DNA from: DSUN01 sp035527715
Lineage (GTDB): Bacteria > Planctomycetota > PUPC01 > DSUN01
Length of the DNA: 64,000 nt
Direction: 5' to 3'
Assembly (NCBI GenBank): GCA_035527715.1
Contig: DATKZY010000141.1
Coordinates: 1-64,000 of the forward strand
Below the pieces are notes generated by a model that was not told the origin of the DNA, made no database searches, and saw only the letters and a list, made by a program, of their open reading frames with translations. Positions 61,393 to 64,000 of the stretch are shown one piece after another (within the stretch, counting starts at the first letter, position 1; each line of letters begins with the position of its first letter). The position numbers and the translations under genes were made by a program.

Positions 61393-61824
61393 CTAGGCTG
61401 GCAGGACCACGCCCGAGCGTCGGGCGGCGTCGGCGAGCGCCCGAAGGCGATCAACGGCCTCCGCACTCGGATGCAGCGTGCCGCATTCCCAGCGGGAGAC
61501 GGTGAGCTTGTGGACGCGCAGGCGTTTGCCCAATTGCTCCTGGGTGAGGCCCAGCGCGTGCCGGAGCGTCGCGATGAGGGCAGGGCTGGGCCGCGTGCCA
61601 ATCTCGGAGGCCAGCGCCCGCAGTCGGTCAAGGAACTTCACCCCTTCGGGCGTGAAGGCCAACTCGCCGCTGCGGTCCCTGACCACCGTGCGCGCGGGGA
61701 CCTCGACGAACAGCGTCCGCCCATCGGGGAGCCGCATGGTGTAGGGCACGCCACGAGAGGACGTGCCCCCACGCCGAGCATGGCGGGTCGCCCGCGGCTG
61801 TCTTGCAGGTGCAGCGCTTGGCAT
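61393..61824 (-). CDS. XRE-type helix-turn-helix protein
   Basis: A 143-residue DNA-binding protein. The C-terminal HTH (LRHALGLTQEQLGKRLRVHKLTVSRWECGTLHPSAEAVDRL) is of the XRE/HigA type. The N-terminal half (MRLPDGRTLFVEVPARTVVRDRSGELAFTPEGVKFLDRL) resembles the leading region of MqsA/HigA-like antitoxins, but no zinc-binding Cys pairs are seen. ATG at 61824 has GGAGGAGG 8 bp upstream. That ribosome site lies within a 12-codon fragment (61828-61866) that may be the tail of a lost partner. Confidence 0.75.
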   Translation of the reverse strand: MPSAAPARQPRATRHARRGGTSSRGVPYTMRLPDGRTLFVEVPARTVVRDRSGELAFTPEGVKFLDRLRALASEIGTRPSPALIATLRHALGLTQEQLGKRLRVHKLTVSRWECGTLHPSAEAVDRLRALADAARRSGVVLPA

Positions 61825-61827
61825 CGG

Positions 61828-61866
61828 TCAGTCCTCCTCCCAGTATACGGTGATGAAGTCGGGGAC
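61828..61866 (-). pseudogene. Possible truncated tail of a toxin-like gene
   Basis: On the minus strand 12 sense codons (VPDFITVYWEED) and a stop lie directly before the XRE gene, with an in-frame TAG just upstream. The position and the TVYWEED ending recall small toxins encoded before HTH antitoxins, but the fragment is too short for a firm call. Confidence 0.2.
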
Positions 61867-61903
61867 CTACGGCCAAGGATGGGGCCGCAGGTCCAGGTGG
61901 ATT

Positions 61904-64000
61904 TCATGGTTGCCCCTTGTCCGTTCCGATGCAGAGCGTCTGCCCATCCATCAGGGCCAGGACGACGCTGCCGTCAGCGGCTACGGCCAAGCCGTTGTGG
62001 ACCGCCCGGGCCGGCAGGTTGATCTCCCACATCTTCCCGCCATCAGCGCGGCTCAGGGCGGTGATCTTGCCGGGGATATCCCGGGCGGGATTCTGCCAGT
62101 CGGGTTGGGTGGTCACCACCAGCACTGAATTCCGGGTGAGCGCGCAGGCCAGCGGGTGCCACCCGTGCCCAAAGGCGGAACTCCACGTGAACAAACCCTC
62201 GGCATGGGCCGTGAAGGCCCGCGAGATCAGCTCGCGCGGCACGGTGACGGCTTGCTTGGGCGGTTGGTTATCGAGGGCCAGTATCTCGGCCGTGCTCGGC
62301 CCGGCCATCAGGGCGTCGAGCGCCTTGAGCAGCTTGTCGCGGGGAATCATCACGAGGCCGTTGAATTTCAGATTGCAGATGAAGACCGCGTCCTGCTCAT
62401 CCCAAGCCGGCAGTTGCCCGCAGTCCTGCGCACTGACCACCGGCAGGCGCCCGTTCCCGTCCCGGTCGCGGCCCAGGAACACGATGTTCGAGCGCCAGAT
62501 CCCATTTTCGGCCTGGTCGGTCAGGATGCGCCGGCCGCCGTACATGAGCCACTCCTGCGAAAGGGCGCCGATGTCCTGGCCCTTCACGCTGCTCCACACC
62601 TCGGCGAACGCCTGGCCGGTTCTCCACTTCGACACTTGAAATGGCCCCAGGCGGGTCCCAGACGTGGGGGAAAAGGCTGGACGGCAGGAACCGTCTTGGG
62701 GATCGATCCGGACCGGCGGTGCCATGCCGCCGTGGTAGAAGAGCTCGCCGGCCAGCGCGAACTGTGCTCCTCCCGAAATCCTGCCGCCCGATTCCGAAGC
62801 GCTCCAATCGCTGCACTCCCAGAGCACCTTGCCGCTGGCGGCATCGGCGCACACGGCACGCACGCCATCCACCATATCGATCAACCCGGCGCTGACCACC
62901 ACCTTGCCGTCCGCGACCACGGGCGAGCCGAGGATCGGCCAGCGGCTAGCGAGTTGCTCGTAGACCATGACCCGCCCGGTTTCCGGCGCAGCCCGCAAGC
63001 GCCAGAGTTCACGGCCGTCGGCCAGGGAGAAGGCGTACAGATGCCCATCCGCGCTGCCAACGAACACCCGGTCCTGCCACACCGTCGGGCTGCTGTGGAC
63101 CCGCCCGGAGGTGTAGGCGCGCCAGAGGCGCTTGCCGCTGGCCAGGTCCAGCGCGTCCACCGCTCCATCGGCCTGGGCGACGATGACCCGGTTGTCGGCC
63201 GCCAGCGGCGGCGTGGGCACGAACTCCGCGTCCATCAGCACGTGCGTATGGTGCGACAGGCGGCCGGCCTGGTACAGCGGCGGCGTCTGCCAGCGGATCC
63301 GGGCCTTCGCAGGGACACCAACCGGCATGAACAGGGATCGCTGCGGATTGCCGCGGTAGGTCAGCCAGCCCTGCGGGGCCTGGGATGCCGCAACGGGGGC
63401 ATCGGCGCCGCGGTGCAGACGCTCGGGCGGCTTCGGCAGGTGCTCTTCCCGCGACGCCTGGGCGATCAATCCCCGCCACTCCATGCAGCCCACGCACGGG
63501 ACAGGGAATTTCCAGAGCAGGCCGTCGGCTACGAAGCTGCCGGCGCTGCACGAGGTCTTGAGGGGTTCGGGGGGCGCATAGGGCGTGTCGGCGAGGAAGG
63601 GCGCCATGGTGCTGCGCGCGCAGGAATTCCCATTGAAGGGGCGGAAGCCTTTGACCGGCACGAATGGCCCGCTGGCCTGGAAGCGAGCGAGCGTTTCCGC
63701 TCCCTGCCGGATCTCGATGCCGCACAGAACCGGATTGGGATCCGGACACCCCTGCGTGCCGGAGATTCGGATGGCCAACCGCCCCTTCTCGTCGGCGTGC
63801 GAGGGCAGGTCGCGCACCAGGGCCTTGTTCCGGCCGCCCGCCGCCGCGAACACGTCAAACCCCTTCAGGGCCTCGGTGCCATTCACCGCGACATCCATCA
63901 GCCGCCGGCCCGCTTTGTCGTTCCAGGGCTCGAGGAGGCGCAGACGGATGACATAGGCGCCGCCGGCCGCCAGGTCTTCCACGGAGTAGTTGGTGGGGCC
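61904..64000 (-). CDS. Malectin-domain and PQQ-type beta-propeller protein (N-terminus cut by window edge)
   Basis: At least 698 residues, open at the right edge. The first 100 visible residues (YVIRLRLLEPWND...DVAVNGTEALKGFDVFAAAGG...LAIRISGTQG) are a malectin carbohydrate-binding domain. A long PQQ-like propeller follows: VDALDLASGKRLWRAYTSG, HLYAFSLADGRELWRLRA, AVCADAASGKVLWECSDW, ITALSRADGGKMWEINL. Several Cys around the central VPCVGCMEW may bind a cofactor or form disulfides. Such proteins are exported and common in PVC bacteria. The function is unknown, but carbohydrate binding or a surface dehydrogenase role is plausible. Confidence 0.85.
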   Translation of the reverse strand, partial: GPTNYSVEDLAAGGAYVIRLRLLEPWNDKAGRRLMDVAVNGTEALKGFDVFAAAGGRNKALVRDLPSHADEKGRLAIRISGTQGCPDPNPVLCGIEIRQGAETLARFQASGPFVPVKGFRPFNGNSCARSTMAPFLADTPYAPPEPLKTSCSAGSFVADGLLWKFPVPCVGCMEWRGLIAQASREEHLPKPPERLHRGADAPVAASQAPQGWLTYRGNPQRSLFMPVGVPAKARIRWQTPPLYQAGRLSHHTHVLMDAEFVPTPPLAADNRVIVAQADGAVDALDLASGKRLWRAYTSGRVHSSPTVWQDRVFVGSADGHLYAFSLADGRELWRLRAAPETGRVMVYEQLASRWPILGSPVVADGKVVVSAGLIDMVDGVRAVCADAASGKVLWECSDWSASESGGRISGGAQFALAGELFYHGGMAPPVRIDPQDGSCRPAFSPTSGTRLGPFQVSKWRTGQAFAEVWSSVKGQDIGALSQEWLMYGGRRILTDQAENGIWRSNIVFLGRDRDGNGRLPVVSAQDCGQLPAWDEQDAVFICNLKFNGLVMIPRDKLLKALDALMAGPSTAEILALDNQPPKQAVTVPRELISRAFTAHAEGLFTWSSAFGHGWHPLACALTRNSVLVVTTQPDWQNPARDIPGKITALSRADGGKMWEINLPARAVHNGLAVAADGSVVLALMDGQTLCIGTDKGQP

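Overview
The window is GC-rich DNA from what looks like a free-living, diderm, polysaccharide-degrading bacterium. It carries lipid A and heptose genes (lpxK, lpxL, hldE, gmhA, waaF), a PEP-CTERM surface protein, sialate O-acetylesterase, parallel beta-helix, malectin and LamG proteins, a CRTAC1-type FG-GAP/ASPIC protein, and several sugar isomerase and Gfo/Idh/MocA genes. That mix is typical of the PVC superphylum (Planctomycetota, Lentisphaerota, Kiritimatiellota) and neighbouring phyla. The phylum is an inference, because the window holds no rRNA or ribosomal protein gene. I saw no tRNA gene, CRISPR array, prophage or transposase gene.

Layout. 1-2407: recJ (runs off the left edge) and a sugar isomerase, minus strand. 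2456-3217: non-coding DNA with strong hairpins. 3218-13825, minus strand: a block of secreted proteins (polysaccharide-lyase-like protein, large glycoside-hydrolase-like protein, two paralogous beta-propellers, an FG-GAP/ASPIC protein) behind a DUF3786 gene. 13999-20922, plus strand: MATE exporter, Tat-type FAD oxidoreductase, sialate O-acetylesterase, beta-helix/LamG protein. 20923-23917: a small accessory stretch with a PD-(D/E)XK-like orphan, an orphan antitoxin-like gene and a YdeI-family gene. 24148-26461: AEC permease, second sugar isomerase, and the RNase P RNA (minus strand). 26550-29240: lipoprotein, thiL, tsaE. 29191-34128, minus strand: hisA, class V aminotransferase, serA, and a protease-PDZ-PA14 fusion. 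34398-35258: a metallophosphoesterase-like protein lacking its metal ligands. 35437-41555, minus strand: S41 protease, tsaD, larB, eda, nnrD and an E2 acyltransferase in an overlapping operon. 42321-44888: birA, manC, ruvX. 44909-48279, minus strand: small protein, retropepsin, MFS, acyl-CoA ligase. 48359-53691, minus strand: LPS operon. 54130-58840, plus strand: PEP-CTERM protein, hisS, aspS. 59076-64000, minus strand: Cys-cluster protein, Gfo/Idh oxidoreductase, XRE regulator, malectin/PQQ-propeller protein (runs off the right edge).

Gene starts are usually supported by a Shine-Dalgarno sequence. Many minus-strand operons begin at readable sigma70-type promoters (TTGACA-like and TATAAT-like boxes 16-18 bp apart), and many adjacent genes overlap as ATGA or GTGA.

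The most unusual feature is the intergenic repeat load. At least eight sequence-unrelated families are present. Several share one architecture: two inverted arms, each built of short tandem units of 7-10 bp, around a short spacer. One family (about 88 bp, arms phased at exactly 10 bp) lies inside the 5' coding region of three neighbouring genes and encodes part of their N-terminal leader, so a repeat seems to have been recruited as a secretion-signal cassette. Other families look like MITEs with perfect terminal inverted repeats.
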